Positions 8,458-17,372 are shown, counted from the stretch's first letter. The stretch: DNA of 64,000 nt from Mycobacterium bourgelatii (GCF_010723575.1 NZ_BLKZ01000001.1:62001-126000), one strand, 5' to 3'. The notes: a model not told the origin generated them from the letters alone. Translations and numbers: made by a program.

Positions 8458-9599
8458 CGGTCGGCCTCAACGGCATCGATCGCCAGCCGGTAACCGCGCT
8501 TGACCACCGTCGCAATGATGTTTTTGTCGCCCAATGCTGTTCGCAGTCGGAGCACTGCGGTGTCAACGGCGTGGGTGTCGTCGCCGTTGCCAGGCAGCAC
8601 CCGCAGCAGTTCCGTACGCGCGACGACGTCGCCCGGTCGCTGCGCCAATGCCCGCAGGATCGCCATCCCAGAGCCCGATATCGTCTTGACCTCGCCGTCG
8701 ACCAGCACGCAAGTGCCGCGGATGTCGATCACGTGGCCGGCGACCTTAACGCTGAAGGACCCCAATAGCGGCAGTTCCTCGGCGATGTGCCGAGCCAAGG
8801 CCCCCAACCGCATCCGCTCCGGCGCTGACGTCGGTATCCCGCGACGAATCAGGGGTCGTGAAGTCACCGGGCCGACGCACATCGCGTGCACGCCGGTGCG
8901 TAGCGCCTCGATCACCTGGTCCTCGATGTCCAACTCCCGCGCGCGTTCCAGGACCGCCGCGGCCGCGGGTGCGGATGTGAAACTCACTGCATCGAATTGC
9001 CGACGGGCGATGCCGGTGACCAGCTGATCGAAGTCACCACCCAATGGCGTTGGCTTCCAACGGTAGACGCGGAGCGGAATCACCTCGGCTCCCGCGGCCC
9101 GCAGCCCGTTGAGGAACTCCGGGAACGGATCCCAGGCATCGGCGGCACCGTGCAGCTGGATGGCGATTCGCATGCCCTCGACACCGGACTCAAGCAGATA
9201 TTCCAGGACTTCGTACGAAGATTCCGATTCGGGGGACCATTCCTCCCGTAGCCCGGCGGCCCGCAATGCGCCGGTCGCCTTCGGTCCGCGCGATACGACT
9301 CGGGCCGCGGACAATGCGTCGAGGAGCTCGGTGGCCAGCCCCCACCCCTCTGCGGCGGCCACCCAGCCGCGAAACCCGATGCCAGTGTGAGCTACCAGAA
9401 TGTCCGGCGGGTTTGTGATCAGCGCCTCAGTGTTGTAGTGCAACTCGTCGTCGTCCGGCAGGGCGATCATGTTGATCGCCGGTGCGGCGAATATCTCCGC
9501 GCCATGTCGGCTCAGCAGTGCGCACAGCTCTTCGGCGCGGCGCGCTGACGTCACCGCGACCCGATAACCTGCGAGTGGCGCAGAGTTTGGCAGAGCCAT
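8454..9599 (-). CDS. nnaR: HemD-like/OmpR-type winged-helix fusion regulator (NnaR type)
   Basis: The 381-residue protein (ATG 9599; same length as Rv0260c) joins two domains. Residues about 8-260 follow uroporphyrinogen-III synthase (YRVAVTSARRAEELCALL; VSFTSAPAAAAVL near 205). Residues about 285-380 form an OmpR/PhoB winged helix (LLGSFSVKVAGHVIDIRG, LSP-like region, DTAVLRLRTALG near 345, VVKRGYRLAI at the end). Proteins of this architecture (NnaR in Streptomyces and M. smegmatis) activate nitrate/nitrite assimilation genes with GlnR. The setting, between narK and the siroheme chelatase and near nirBD, fits that role. An upstream extension to 9656 is possible but lacks support. It is less likely to be the housekeeping HemD. 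Confidence 0.88.
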   Translation of the reverse strand: MALPNSAPLAGYRVAVTSARRAEELCALLSRHGAEIFAAPAINMIALPDDDELHYNTEALITNPPDILVAHTGIGFRGWVAAAEGWGLATELLDALSAARVVSRGPKATGALRAAGLREEWSPESESSYEVLEYLLESGVEGMRIAIQLHGAADAWDPFPEFLNGLRAAGAEVIPLRVYRWKPTPLGGDFDQLVTGIARRQFDAVSFTSAPAAAAVLERARELDIEDQVIEALRTGVHAMCVGPVTSRPLIRRGIPTSAPERMRLGALARHIAEELPLLGSFSVKVAGHVIDIRGTCVLVDGEVKTISGSGMAILRALAQRPGDVVARTELLRVLPGNGDDTHAVDTAVLRLRTALGDKNIIATVVKRGYRLAIDAVEADR

Positions 9600-9674
9600 A
9601 TGACGTTTGTATGCCTGCGAAATTTCTGAATCGTTACCGCGCAATTGCTGTCGCATTGCCCTTTTGGCACTCGG

Positions 9675-11093
9675 TTAAACCCGCACTGTGGAGGCCGATT
9701 TTGCCTCGTGTTGGGGGTCTGCCAGCGGGTTCGACGAGGGCGCGGCCGTGGCGGGTCGGCGCACATACATCAGCCAGGTCAGAATCGCGGCAACGACGTA
9801 GGAAGCCAGGAAGATCCAGTAGGCGGGCGTCTCCGTGCCGGTGGTCAGATAGGACTGTCGCAGCGCCAAATTGATGCCCACTCCACCGAGCGCGCCAACG
9901 GCCGAACAGATGCCGATCAGCGACCCGGACATGGCTCGAGACCAGTGCCGCCGCTCGGCGTCGCTGGCATCCAGTGAGCGACTGCGTGCTTCGAAGATCG
10001 ACGGAATCAGCTTGAACAGCGAGCCATTTCCCATGCCGGCGAGGATGAAGAGGGCGACGAAGCCGATGACGGAGCCGACCAACGTCGACGACGTCGTGCC
10101 GGCGTGTGCGTCGTCGATCGTGCTGATGCCCACCAAGAGGCCGGCGCCCAGAATCATCCCGCCCAGAACACCCAGCGTGACCCGGCTGCCGCCGAGCCGG
10201 TCTGCCAACCGCCCGCCGTAGATCCGGGCGAGTGAACCCAAAAGTGGTCCGACGAAGGCGATTTGCGCGGCATGCAGGGACGCGTGCTTCACACTCTCGC
10301 CACTGGCCTCAAAGTTGACCTGCAGCACCTGGCCGAACGCGAAGGCGAAGCCGATCCAGGAGCCGAAGGTGCAGATGTACAACAGGCAAACCACCCACGT
10401 GTCGCGGTCAAACGCGATGGAACGCATGGTGTTTAGTTCGACACCGTGATCGAGTTCGTCCATGAACAGGGCCGCGGCGATGCCGACCAAGGTCAGCAGC
10501 ACGAGATAGATCGCGCACACCCAATACGGCGCTTCGTGTCCCGCGGTGGACAGCACCAGCAGGCCGATCAATTGGACCACCGCGACACCGAGGTTGCCCA
10601 CGCCCGCGTTGAACGCCAGAGCGCCGCCCTTAAGGCGTTGCGGGTAAAACGCGTTGACGTTGGCCAGCGATGCCGCATAGTTTCCGCCGCCCAGCCCGGT
10701 CAGCGCCGCACACACCACATACGGCCACAAAGGCAGTCCGGGGTTGGCCAGCAGCGCGATGGTGCCGACCGTCGGGATCAGCAGCACGAACGCCGAAAGT
10801 GTTGTCCAGGTGCGGCCGCCGAACCTGGCGATGCCCAGCGTGTAGGGGATGCGCGCGCATCCACCCACCAGGGTGGCCACCGCGCCAAGCAAGAGCTTGT
10901 CGCCGGCGGAGAAGCCGTACATGGACGCCGGCATGAACAGCGTCATCACCGACCACAACGACCAGATGGAGAAGGCCACGTGATCGCCGGCGACGGTGCA
11001 AAGCAGGTTGCGTCTGGCGATCTTGCTGTTTCCGGACTCCCAAGCCGCGATGTCTTCCGGATTCCAATCTGACAGCCGACGGTGGCGGCCCAT
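9675..11093 (-). CDS. narK: Nitrate/nitrite transporter NarK family, copy A
   Basis: This 472-residue major facilitator has 12 predicted membrane helices. It carries the two nitrate signatures: GLGGGNYAAS followed by NAGVGNLGV (about residues 143-180) and GMGNGSLFKLIPSIFEAR (about 365). The substrate-binding Arg in the second helix (CARIPYT) is kept. It should import nitrate or exchange it for nitrite. A second copy lies 179 bp upstream on the same strand, and the two share the N-terminal pattern MGR..(S/T)DW(N/D)PED(I/V)AAWE. Copy B is closer to NarK3 of M. tuberculosis as I remember it. The copy is full length with no broken helix. Confidence 0.92.
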   Translation of the reverse strand: MGRHRRLSDWNPEDIAAWESGNSKIARRNLLCTVAGDHVAFSIWSLWSVMTLFMPASMYGFSAGDKLLLGAVATLVGGCARIPYTLGIARFGGRTWTTLSAFVLLIPTVGTIALLANPGLPLWPYVVCAALTGLGGGNYAASLANVNAFYPQRLKGGALAFNAGVGNLGVAVVQLIGLLVLSTAGHEAPYWVCAIYLVLLTLVGIAAALFMDELDHGVELNTMRSIAFDRDTWVVCLLYICTFGSWIGFAFAFGQVLQVNFEASGESVKHASLHAAQIAFVGPLLGSLARIYGGRLADRLGGSRVTLGVLGGMILGAGLLVGISTIDDAHAGTTSSTLVGSVIGFVALFILAGMGNGSLFKLIPSIFEARSRSLDASDAERRHWSRAMSGSLIGICSAVGALGGVGINLALRQSYLTTGTETPAYWIFLASYVVAAILTWLMYVRRPATAAPSSNPLADPQHEAKSASTVRV

Positions 11094-11272
11094 AGTTGTT
11101 TCCCTTCCGATGTGGGCGCCCCCGAATTCGGAGCAGGCATGCGCCGCAGTCCGTTTCGATGCTCACATCGGCGGCGGAGTGCGTCAACTCAGAAGGGCGG
11201 CAATCGGCTGAAAGTTGGGCACCAGTTGACTGGTAGATCGCTGAAAACCAAAGTGACTGCTACACGTACGGG

Positions 11273-12673
11273 CTAGACGTAAGCCAAGCCGGTTGCACCC
11301 TCCGGCAGTTGGCCGACGGCCGGAAGCGGGCGCCGCACATATACCGTCCAGGTCAGCAGCGAGGCTGCGACATAGAACACCGCGAAGACCCAGAAGGCCG
11401 ACGTCGCGGTTCCGCTGCTCAAATATGACTGTCGCAGCGCAAGATTGACGCCCACGCCACCCAGGGCGCCGATCGCGCCGGTCCATCCGATGAGGGCACC
11501 AGACATGGAGCGCGACCATTGCCTGCGCTCTTCCTCGCTCTTCTGAAGTGCGTAACTGCGTGCCTCGAAGATCGACGGAATCATCTTGTAGACAGAGCCG
11601 TTGCCGATGCCGGACAAGATGAACAGCAGGACGAACCCAACGACATAGCCGACCATCGTTGCGGCTGGCGCAGGTCCGTGCGTATGTGCGCCGAAAACGC
11701 TGGCCGTCAACAGTATTCCGGCGCCCAGAATCATCAAGACGAACGCGGCCAAGGTGACGCGACCGCCGCCAACACGGTCCGCGATCTTGCCGCCGTACAC
11801 CCGAGACAGCGATCCCAATAGTGGCCCGAGGAAGGCGATTTGGGCGGCGTGCAGTGAAGCGTGTGCCGTGCTCTGCCCGCTGGCAATGAAGTTGATCTGC
11901 AGCACCTGACCGAACGCGAAGGAGAACCCGATGAACGATCCGAAGGTGCCGATGTAGAGCAGCGAGATCACCCACGTGTGCGGCTCGGCGAGCACCGAGC
12001 GCATGGTGTTCAGCTCGATGCGGTAATCCCGCAGGTTGTCCATGTACAGGGCGGCGCCGACGCCGGCCACCGCCAGCAGCACCAGGTATACGGCGCACAC
12101 CCAGTAGGGTTGCCGGTCACCAACCGCCGCGATCACCAGCAAGCCGACTAGTTGAACCATGGGCACACCCAGATTGCCGCCACCGGCGTTGAGCGCCAAC
12201 GCCCAGCCCTTCAGTCGCTGCGGGAAGAACGCGTTGATGTTCGTCATCGACGAAGCGAAATTGCCCCCTCCCAGGCCGGTCAGCGCGGCGCAGACGAGGT
12301 ATGGCCACAGCGGCAGACCCGGGTGGGCCAACAGCCAGATGGTCCCGACCGTGGGAATGAACAACACCACCGCGGAGAAGATGGTCCAGTTGCGGCCACC
12401 GAACTTCGCGGTGGCAAAGGTGTAGGGAAAGCGTAGGCACGCACCGATCAGCGTTGCGGTGGCGCCGAGCAAGAACTTGTCGCTCGCGGAGAAGCCGTAC
12501 ACCGATGCGGGCATGAAGAGAACCATCACCGACCAGAGGGACCAGATCGAAAACCCAATGTGTTCGGCGATCACCGACCAAATCAGATTGCGGCGGGCGA
12601 TCTTCTTGTTGCCTGCTTCCCATGCGGCAACGTCTTCCGGGTCCCAATCTGTGATCAGGTGTGAACGGCCCAC
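11273..12673 (-). CDS. narK3: Nitrate/nitrite transporter NarK3-like, copy B
   Basis: The 466-residue, 12-helix nitrate/nitrite porter carries both NarK signatures: GLGGGNFASS with NAGGGNLGVPMVQL (about 145-182) and GIGNGSVYKMIPSIFEAR (about 368). The second-helix Arg is in CLRFPYT. Its N-terminus (MGRSHLITDWDPEDVAAWEAGN) is nearly that of M. tuberculosis NarK3 from memory. It is the first gene of the minus-strand nitrate set, so its promoter (12674-12842) probably drives the cluster. The pair with copy A arose by tandem duplication; divergence is considerable, so the event is old. Confidence 0.93.
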   Translation of the reverse strand: MGRSHLITDWDPEDVAAWEAGNKKIARRNLIWSVIAEHIGFSIWSLWSVMVLFMPASVYGFSASDKFLLGATATLIGACLRFPYTFATAKFGGRNWTIFSAVVLFIPTVGTIWLLAHPGLPLWPYLVCAALTGLGGGNFASSMTNINAFFPQRLKGWALALNAGGGNLGVPMVQLVGLLVIAAVGDRQPYWVCAVYLVLLAVAGVGAALYMDNLRDYRIELNTMRSVLAEPHTWVISLLYIGTFGSFIGFSFAFGQVLQINFIASGQSTAHASLHAAQIAFLGPLLGSLSRVYGGKIADRVGGGRVTLAAFVLMILGAGILLTASVFGAHTHGPAPAATMVGYVVGFVLLFILSGIGNGSVYKMIPSIFEARSYALQKSEEERRQWSRSMSGALIGWTGAIGALGGVGVNLALRQSYLSSGTATSAFWVFAVFYVAASLLTWTVYVRRPLPAVGQLPEGATGLAYV

Positions 12674-12740
12674 GAAAGGCTCCTATCGTCAATGGCGTTA
12701 CCTGCACGGTAGGAACCCTTTGTTGCCCCGGCGCTTCAGG

Positions 12741-12771
12741 CAGTGACCCGAGCGTGAAATTCGGATCACTG
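12741..12771. promoter_or_regulatory. Inverted repeat in the narK copy B promoter region
   Basis: CAGTGACCC (12741-12749) and GGATCACTG (12763-12771) form nine-base arms with one mismatch and a 13-base spacer. They lie 68-98 bp upstream of the narK start and before the opposing end of aac's upstream neighbour. It may be a regulator site for the nitrate cluster. It does not match the GlnR consensus well; which protein binds is unknown. Confidence 0.4.
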
Positions 12772-12842
12772 CCCAGCTGAGGGCACTGTGAGACGCATTC
12801 CTGTGGCAGCCACCACAATGGCGCGGCGGTGCGCGGTGCGCT

Positions 12843-13388
12843 TTACCAGACGTCTCCGTTACGCCAGTCGCACATCAGTTCCTCTTTGGTGTCCAGTTGC
12901 ACCTCGATGGGCAATACGAAGACCGTTCCGTCGTCTTCGGGTGTGCGAACGGGACCGGTGGGACTGAGCACCAACGTGGTTCCGCGCCAAGGCAACCAAC
13001 CCCGCGATGCATAGAGTCGCCGCGCCTGCACCGTTGAACTGAGCGCCCCGAGCTGATAGGCGCCGCGCATCACCTGTTCGACCCCGTCCAGCAGTGCTCG
13101 CACCAGCCCTTGGCCGCGCCAATCCTCGCGTACCGCAACACCTTCGACGTAGCCGCAGCGAAGCGCGCTGCCGCGGTAGATGAGCCGACGCTGAATGACC
13201 GCGGCGTGGGCAATGATCGCGCCGTGATGGTAGATGACGGCATGCATCCCGCCCAGCGCGTGTTCCCAGTCGTCTTCGCTGAAATCACCCGCAAAGGCTT
13301 CGGTGAGCATGGCGTGGATGCCATGCCGGGTGTCGCTATCGAGGTCGGCGGTGTGAATCAGCCGAGCCGTGTGTACCCGGTTGCGCAC
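12843..13388 (-). CDS. aac: Aminoglycoside 2'-N-acetyltransferase, AAC(2')-Ic type
   Basis: The 181-residue GNAT enzyme transfers acetyl from acetyl-CoA to the 2' amino group of aminoglycosides. It has the M. tuberculosis Rv0262c length and pattern: EDDWEHALGGMHAVIYHHGAII near residue 37, the acetyl-CoA site CGYVEGVAVREDWRGQGLVRALL near 78-100 and the C-terminal MCDWRNGDVW. A chromosomal copy is usual in mycobacteria and does not by itself give high resistance; a cell-wall or other natural substrate has been proposed. It starts one base after the pxpC stop, so it is probably translated from the same transcript. Confidence 0.95.
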   Translation of the reverse strand: MRNRVHTARLIHTADLDSDTRHGIHAMLTEAFAGDFSEDDWEHALGGMHAVIYHHGAIIAHAAVIQRRLIYRGSALRCGYVEGVAVREDWRGQGLVRALLDGVEQVMRGAYQLGALSSTVQARRLYASRGWLPWRGTTLVLSPTGPVRTPEDDGTVFVLPIEVQLDTKEELMCDWRNGDVW

Positions 13389-13389
13389 G

Positions 13390-14277
13390 CTACGGTCGGG
13401 TTCCTGTCGGCGTGCGGGGCCGCGCCCAGTGCAGCCGCACGTACTGGCCTGGGCGTATCTGGGCGACCTTGTCGATGTCCTCGTCGATGATCACGCCGAC
13501 GACCGGGTACCCACCGGTGATCGGGTGGTCGGGCCCCAGAATAACTGGTAATCCGTTGGGCGGCACCTGGATTGCGCCGCGAGTGGTGCCCTCGCTGGGG
13601 AGCTGCCGATCCGGCCAGCGGTAGCGCAGCGGGCGTCCCTCCAGTCGCATGCCCACCCGGTCGCTGTTGTTGGACGCCATCCAGACGGTGTGCACCAAGG
13701 CATCCGGGTCGAGCAGCCAATCGTCGCGCGGGCCCGGTATCGCCTGCAGTTCAACGATGTGTTCCTCGATGGCGGCCACCGGGGCTTGGTCGAGTTCGGG
13801 GTAGTCGTCGGTGTGTTCGCCGATGGGCACCACATCGCCGGCCTGCAACGGTAAGGGGCCGATCGCCGACATCGCGTCGTAGCTGCGTGACCCCAGGACG
13901 GGCGTGACGGCAATGCCGCCGCGCACCGCCAGGTACGTGCGCAGCCCGGCCCAAGGGGTGCCCAACGAGATGATCTGACCGTCGCGCACATGGTGAACGC
14001 TGTTGTTGCCAAACATGTTTCCATCGACGGTCGGATCGGTATCGGCACCCGTGACCGCGATGTCGACGTCGCCGCCGCGTACCCGTGCCGAAAAGCCGCC
14101 GAACGTGATCTCGATGGTGGCCCAGTCGTCGGGGTTGGCCACCAGTCGATTGGCCAGGGTGTGCGAGCGACGGTCGGCGGCGCCGGAGCGGCCTACTCCG
14201 AGGTGGGCCAGCCCGGCCCGGCCGAGGTCTTGGACGACGGCCAACGGTCCGCTACGCAAGATTTCCAGGGTAGTCAT
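13390..14277 (-). CDS. pxpC: 5-oxoprolinase subunit C / biotin-dependent carboxyltransferase-like (KipA/PxpC)
   Basis: The 295-residue protein (ATG 14277, MTTLEILRSGPLAVVQDLGRAG) is the KipA/PxpC subunit that acts with PxpB and PxpA in ATP-dependent opening of 5-oxoproline. Family motifs are VQDLGRAGLAHLGVGRSGAAD near residue 14, LANRLVANP near 44 and the YRWPDRQLPSEG...GAIQVPPNGLPVILGPDHPITGGYPVVGVI stretch near 215-262. The start overlaps pxpB by 26 bases. A longer frame to 14502 runs through pxpB sequence and is rejected. It corresponds to Rv0263c. Confidence 0.9.
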   Translation of the reverse strand: MTTLEILRSGPLAVVQDLGRAGLAHLGVGRSGAADRRSHTLANRLVANPDDWATIEITFGGFSARVRGGDVDIAVTGADTDPTVDGNMFGNNSVHHVRDGQIISLGTPWAGLRTYLAVRGGIAVTPVLGSRSYDAMSAIGPLPLQAGDVVPIGEHTDDYPELDQAPVAAIEEHIVELQAIPGPRDDWLLDPDALVHTVWMASNNSDRVGMRLEGRPLRYRWPDRQLPSEGTTRGAIQVPPNGLPVILGPDHPITGGYPVVGVIIDEDIDKVAQIRPGQYVRLHWARPRTPTGTRP

Positions 14278-14953
14278 GATGCCTCCTCGCGCGGAACTGC
14301 ACCCACTTGCCCGGCGTGAGCAGGGCCGGATTCTCTCGATCGATGTCCCACAGCACAGCCTCGGTGTGCCCGATGATCTGCCACCCACCGGGCGACTGGC
14401 GCGGATAGATTGCGCTGAATTCGCCCGCCAAGGCCACTGAACCGGCTGGAACCGCGGTTCGTGGCTCTGACCGGCGCGGCACCTGTAGACGCGGGTCGCC
14501 ATCGACCAGGTAGGCGAACCCGGGCGCGAAGCCGCTGAAGCCCACCCGCCACCGGGTGCTGGTGTGCGCGTTGATGATTTGCGCGGTGGTCAGGCCCGTG
14601 TGCCGGGATACGTCGGCCAGGTCGGGTCCGTCGTAAACGACGTCGATCACCACCAGTTCACCCTCGCCGGCGGGGGCGGATTCGTCGAGCGTCACCCGCA
14701 GTTTTCGCAGGCGGTGACGCATGATGGCCTGCAGGCGCGGGCCGTCGAGCTTGAGCAGCACGGTGCGTGCGGCCGGCACGATGTCGACCACACCTGGCCA
14801 CGCCGCCGCGCGCACGGCCTGAGTCCAGGCCAATACGCCTTCGATGCTGCCGCACTCCAACAGCAGCGCCTGGTCGCCGTAGTCGAGAATGGAACAGCGC
14901 AGCGCTTCGGCCGAGGCATCCATGGCAGGCCCGGAGAGATCCGTCACACTCAT
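14252..14953 (-). CDS. pxpB: 5-oxoprolinase subunit B / KipI-like allophanate hydrolase domain (PxpB)
   Basis: This 233-residue KipI/PxpB-type protein (cyclophilin-like fold) partners PxpC. Motifs include DIVPAARTVLLKLDG near residue 58, YDGPDLADVSRHTGL near 108 and GFAPGFAYLVDGDPRLQVPRR near 142, with a C-terminal SPGGWQIIGHT. ATG 14953 is the upstream choice; an internal ATG at 14923 would remove ten residues and gives a length nearer Rv0264c. The ribosome site is weak for both. No PxpA (LamB/YcsF) gene is in the window, so the complex may draw PxpA from elsewhere. Confidence 0.88.
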   Translation of the reverse strand: MSVTDLSGPAMDASAEALRCSILDYGDQALLLECGSIEGVLAWTQAVRAAAWPGVVDIVPAARTVLLKLDGPRLQAIMRHRLRKLRVTLDESAPAGEGELVVIDVVYDGPDLADVSRHTGLTTAQIINAHTSTRWRVGFSGFAPGFAYLVDGDPRLQVPRRSEPRTAVPAGSVALAGEFSAIYPRQSPGGWQIIGHTEAVLWDIDRENPALLTPGKWVQFRARRHHDYPGNLA

Positions 14954-15042
14954 AATTCGACGGTAGCCCCGAATTCGGGGGCCGGGCCAGGGATTATGGA
15001 CACTGCCAGAGCTGCCTTAGCAAACGCTCAAGCACCCCGCTA

Positions 15043-16041
15043 TCAGCCCAGGATCTTGGCGATTTGCGGGGGCAGTTGGTCGGCCACGACGGGGTAACTA
15101 AGGGTCGACGCGAAGGCTATTGCGCCCGCCAAGTCCTTGGTGGTGAAGACGTGGCGGTTCTGCGTGGTGGCCTGTGACTGGGCCACCTCCGGGTCGGCCA
15201 GCAACGCCTGTTGCTCCTCGGGGCTTTCCGTGGTCCAGATCAGCACGTCGGCGGAGTCGAGCACCGATTTGATCCGCTCGCGGGGGATGACGGCGCGGTG
15301 ATCGTCGCCGAACTGCTTGATGCTGTCGGCAATGACCAGTCCCATCTGGGTCAGGAAGTCGGTCTGCCAGCCTGTCGTCGCCACCACAGTGCCTTGCGCC
15401 AGCCTGCCCTCGAGCAGCAGCGCCGTCCTGCCCTTCCACTGCGGATACTGCTGCGCCACCGCGGCGAACTTCTGGTCGACGGCGTTGACCAGTGATTTCA
15501 TCTGGTCGGCCTGAAACACCGCCTGGCCGATCGCGGCGGCCTGGTCCTTCCATGGCTCGAAGAAAGCGTCGCCGTCGGACTGCGGGATGGTGGGCGCTAT
15601 CGCCGACAGTCTCTCGTAGGTGTCGGCGTCGACGCCGGCGTTGATGGCCACGATCAGGTCGGGCTTGAGTCCGGCGATCTGGTCGACGGGTATTCCGTTG
15701 TCCAGGTTCAATACCACCGGTTGCGCGGTGCCCAGCTTGGGCTGAGCCCACGGCCACACCGCGAACGGTTGGTCGCCGAACCAGTTGGTCACCGCGATCG
15801 GCACCACACCGACGGCCAGCAGGTCATCCTGTTCGGTGTAACCGGCGCTGACCACGCGCTTGGGCGGCTCCTTGACGACGGTTTTGCCGAACAGGTGCGT
15901 AATGGTCACCTCGCCGCCGCCCGGCGTGCCCGGTGGGGGCTTGGATTTGAAGCACCCCGCCAGGGGTGCCGCGCCGCCGGCGAGTAGACATGTGGCCCCG
16001 GCAATCTGGACGAATTGCCGTCGACTCCATACCTGCTGCAC
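15043..16041 (-). CDS. fecB2: Tat-exported lipoprotein, iron-siderophore-type substrate-binding protein (FecB2-like)
   Basis: This 332-residue protein is a cluster A-8 periplasmic binding protein for ferric chelates or similar. Residues 5-10 (WSRRQF) give a twin-arginine signal, and LAGC at 27-30 is the lipobox, so mature protein begins at lipid-modified Cys30. The binding-protein fold follows with RVVSAGYTEQDDLLAVGVVPIAV near 62 and KPDLIVAI near 125. It is the Rv0265c type. It is 26 bp downstream of the polymerase gene stop and 89 bp before pxpB, co-directional. No ABC permease lies nearby, so it must serve a transporter encoded elsewhere. Confidence 0.9.
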   Translation of the reverse strand: MQQVWSRRQFVQIAGATCLLAGGAAPLAGCFKSKPPPGTPGGGEVTITHLFGKTVVKEPPKRVVSAGYTEQDDLLAVGVVPIAVTNWFGDQPFAVWPWAQPKLGTAQPVVLNLDNGIPVDQIAGLKPDLIVAINAGVDADTYERLSAIAPTIPQSDGDAFFEPWKDQAAAIGQAVFQADQMKSLVNAVDQKFAAVAQQYPQWKGRTALLLEGRLAQGTVVATTGWQTDFLTQMGLVIADSIKQFGDDHRAVIPRERIKSVLDSADVLIWTTESPEEQQALLADPEVAQSQATTQNRHVFTTKDLAGAIAFASTLSYPVVADQLPPQIAKILG

Positions 16042-16067
16042 AGCGTGAGACTAGCGTGTCGCTGGCG

Positions 16068-17303
16068 TCAGCCTCTGGGCATGTACTTGTCCCAAGGGCT
16101 GTAGTCGGCGATCAGCTCCTCCTGCGGTGGACGCTGCTCGGGTGGCACATGCTGCAGATTGATGCGGATCCGGTACCAGATCGAACTCGGCCCACGCATG
16201 CCGTCCACCAGCACATCCACCGGTTGCAGCAGCTCGGCCACGGCCGGATGGCGACCGCGCCAGGTGTCCAGCGCGGCCATCGCTTCGTCCTTGGTCTTGG
16301 TACGGGCGATCTCGATGAGCGGCATCGATGACTGACGCCTGCCGCCGGTGCCCTTGCCGCTCTTTTTCGCGCCCTTCGGGGCGCGCTCCGGGGGACCGAG
16401 TTCCTCGGCCAACACGAGCAGCCGATCAAGCGCGCCGACGGCGTCGTCCATCCCCGCCCACGGGTCGCCCATCTCGGCGAACCGGCGGGGCACTGTGTCG
16501 ATGGTGAACTCTTCCGGGTTGCAACCGGGAACCTCATCCCAGTGCAGCGGCGTCGACACCCGCGCGTCCGCGGTGGCTCGCACCGAATAGGCCGAGGCGA
16601 CCGTGCGGTCTTTGGCGTTCTGGTTGAAGTCGACGAAGACGCCTTCGCGCTCTTCCTTCCACCAGCGGCTGGTCGCCGCGTCGGGTATGCGACGCTCGAC
16701 TTCCCGCGCCACCGTCTGAGCGGCCAGCCGCACCTGCTTGAACGTCCACTCCGGTGCGATCCGGGAGTACACGTGAAATCCCCTCGACCCGGAGGTCTTC
16801 GGCCACGCCGTCAGCCCGTACTCCTCGAGCACCTCCCGTGCCACCAGCGCTACCTCGATGATGTGCCGCCACGTGACCCCGGGCATCGGATCCAGGTCGA
16901 TCCGCAGCTCGTCTGGATGGTCGAGGTCGGTCGCTTGTACCGCGTGTGGATTGAGGTCGACGCAGCCGAGATTGATCACCCAGGCCAACCCGGCGGCGTC
17001 GTGGATGACGGCCTCCTTGGCCGAAGTGCCGGACGCGTAGCGCAATTCGGCGACGTCGACGTAGTCGGGGCGTTTCTGCGGGGCGCGCTTCTGAAATATC
17101 GCCTCTTCCGAGATGCCTTTGACGAATCGCTTGAGGATCATCGGCCGGTCTGCCGCACCCCGCAGGGCCCCGTCGGCAACTGCCAGGTAGTACCGGACCA
17201 GGTCCAGCTTGGTGTAGGTGGGAGGACCCGGAAAAACTTCTTTGTCCGGGTGGGTGATGGTGACCTCGCGCCCAGCCACCGACAGCGTCATGGGTTTGGG
17301 CAT
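16068..17303 (-). CDS. Stand-alone LigD-POL-like primase-polymerase (PolD type)
   Basis: The 411-residue archaeo-eukaryotic primase superfamily polymerase is related to the polymerase domain of LigD but lacks ligase and nuclease domains. The metal-binding pair is Asp136/Asp138 in RIDLDPMPG; SGSRGFHVY (about 171-179) binds the nucleotide; Asp225 in VFVDFNQN is the third metal ligand. The C-terminal third (about 300-411) has a Lys/Gly-rich linker then a conserved IEIARTKTKDEAMAAL segment typical of mycobacterial PolD (Rv0269c). Such enzymes fill gaps and add ribonucleotides in DNA repair. It is divergent from fadD2 with a 69-bp gap. Confidence 0.9.
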   Translation of the reverse strand: MPKPMTLSVAGREVTITHPDKEVFPGPPTYTKLDLVRYYLAVADGALRGAADRPMILKRFVKGISEEAIFQKRAPQKRPDYVDVAELRYASGTSAKEAVIHDAAGLAWVINLGCVDLNPHAVQATDLDHPDELRIDLDPMPGVTWRHIIEVALVAREVLEEYGLTAWPKTSGSRGFHVYSRIAPEWTFKQVRLAAQTVAREVERRIPDAATSRWWKEEREGVFVDFNQNAKDRTVASAYSVRATADARVSTPLHWDEVPGCNPEEFTIDTVPRRFAEMGDPWAGMDDAVGALDRLLVLAEELGPPERAPKGAKKSGKGTGGRRQSSMPLIEIARTKTKDEAMAALDTWRGRHPAVAELLQPVDVLVDGMRGPSSIWYRIRINLQHVPPEQRPPQEELIADYSPWDKYMPRG

Positions 17304-17372
17304 CGATGTCGATGGTAATTCGGGTGAAATCTACTGGTCGCATTGCGACCTCCGTCACATATGGTGAGGAAC

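Noticed and set aside
11107..11171. CCGATGTG/CACATCGG repeat between the narK genes
   Set aside because: Arms match over eight bases but are 49 bases apart; chance is plausible and no biological role is supported.
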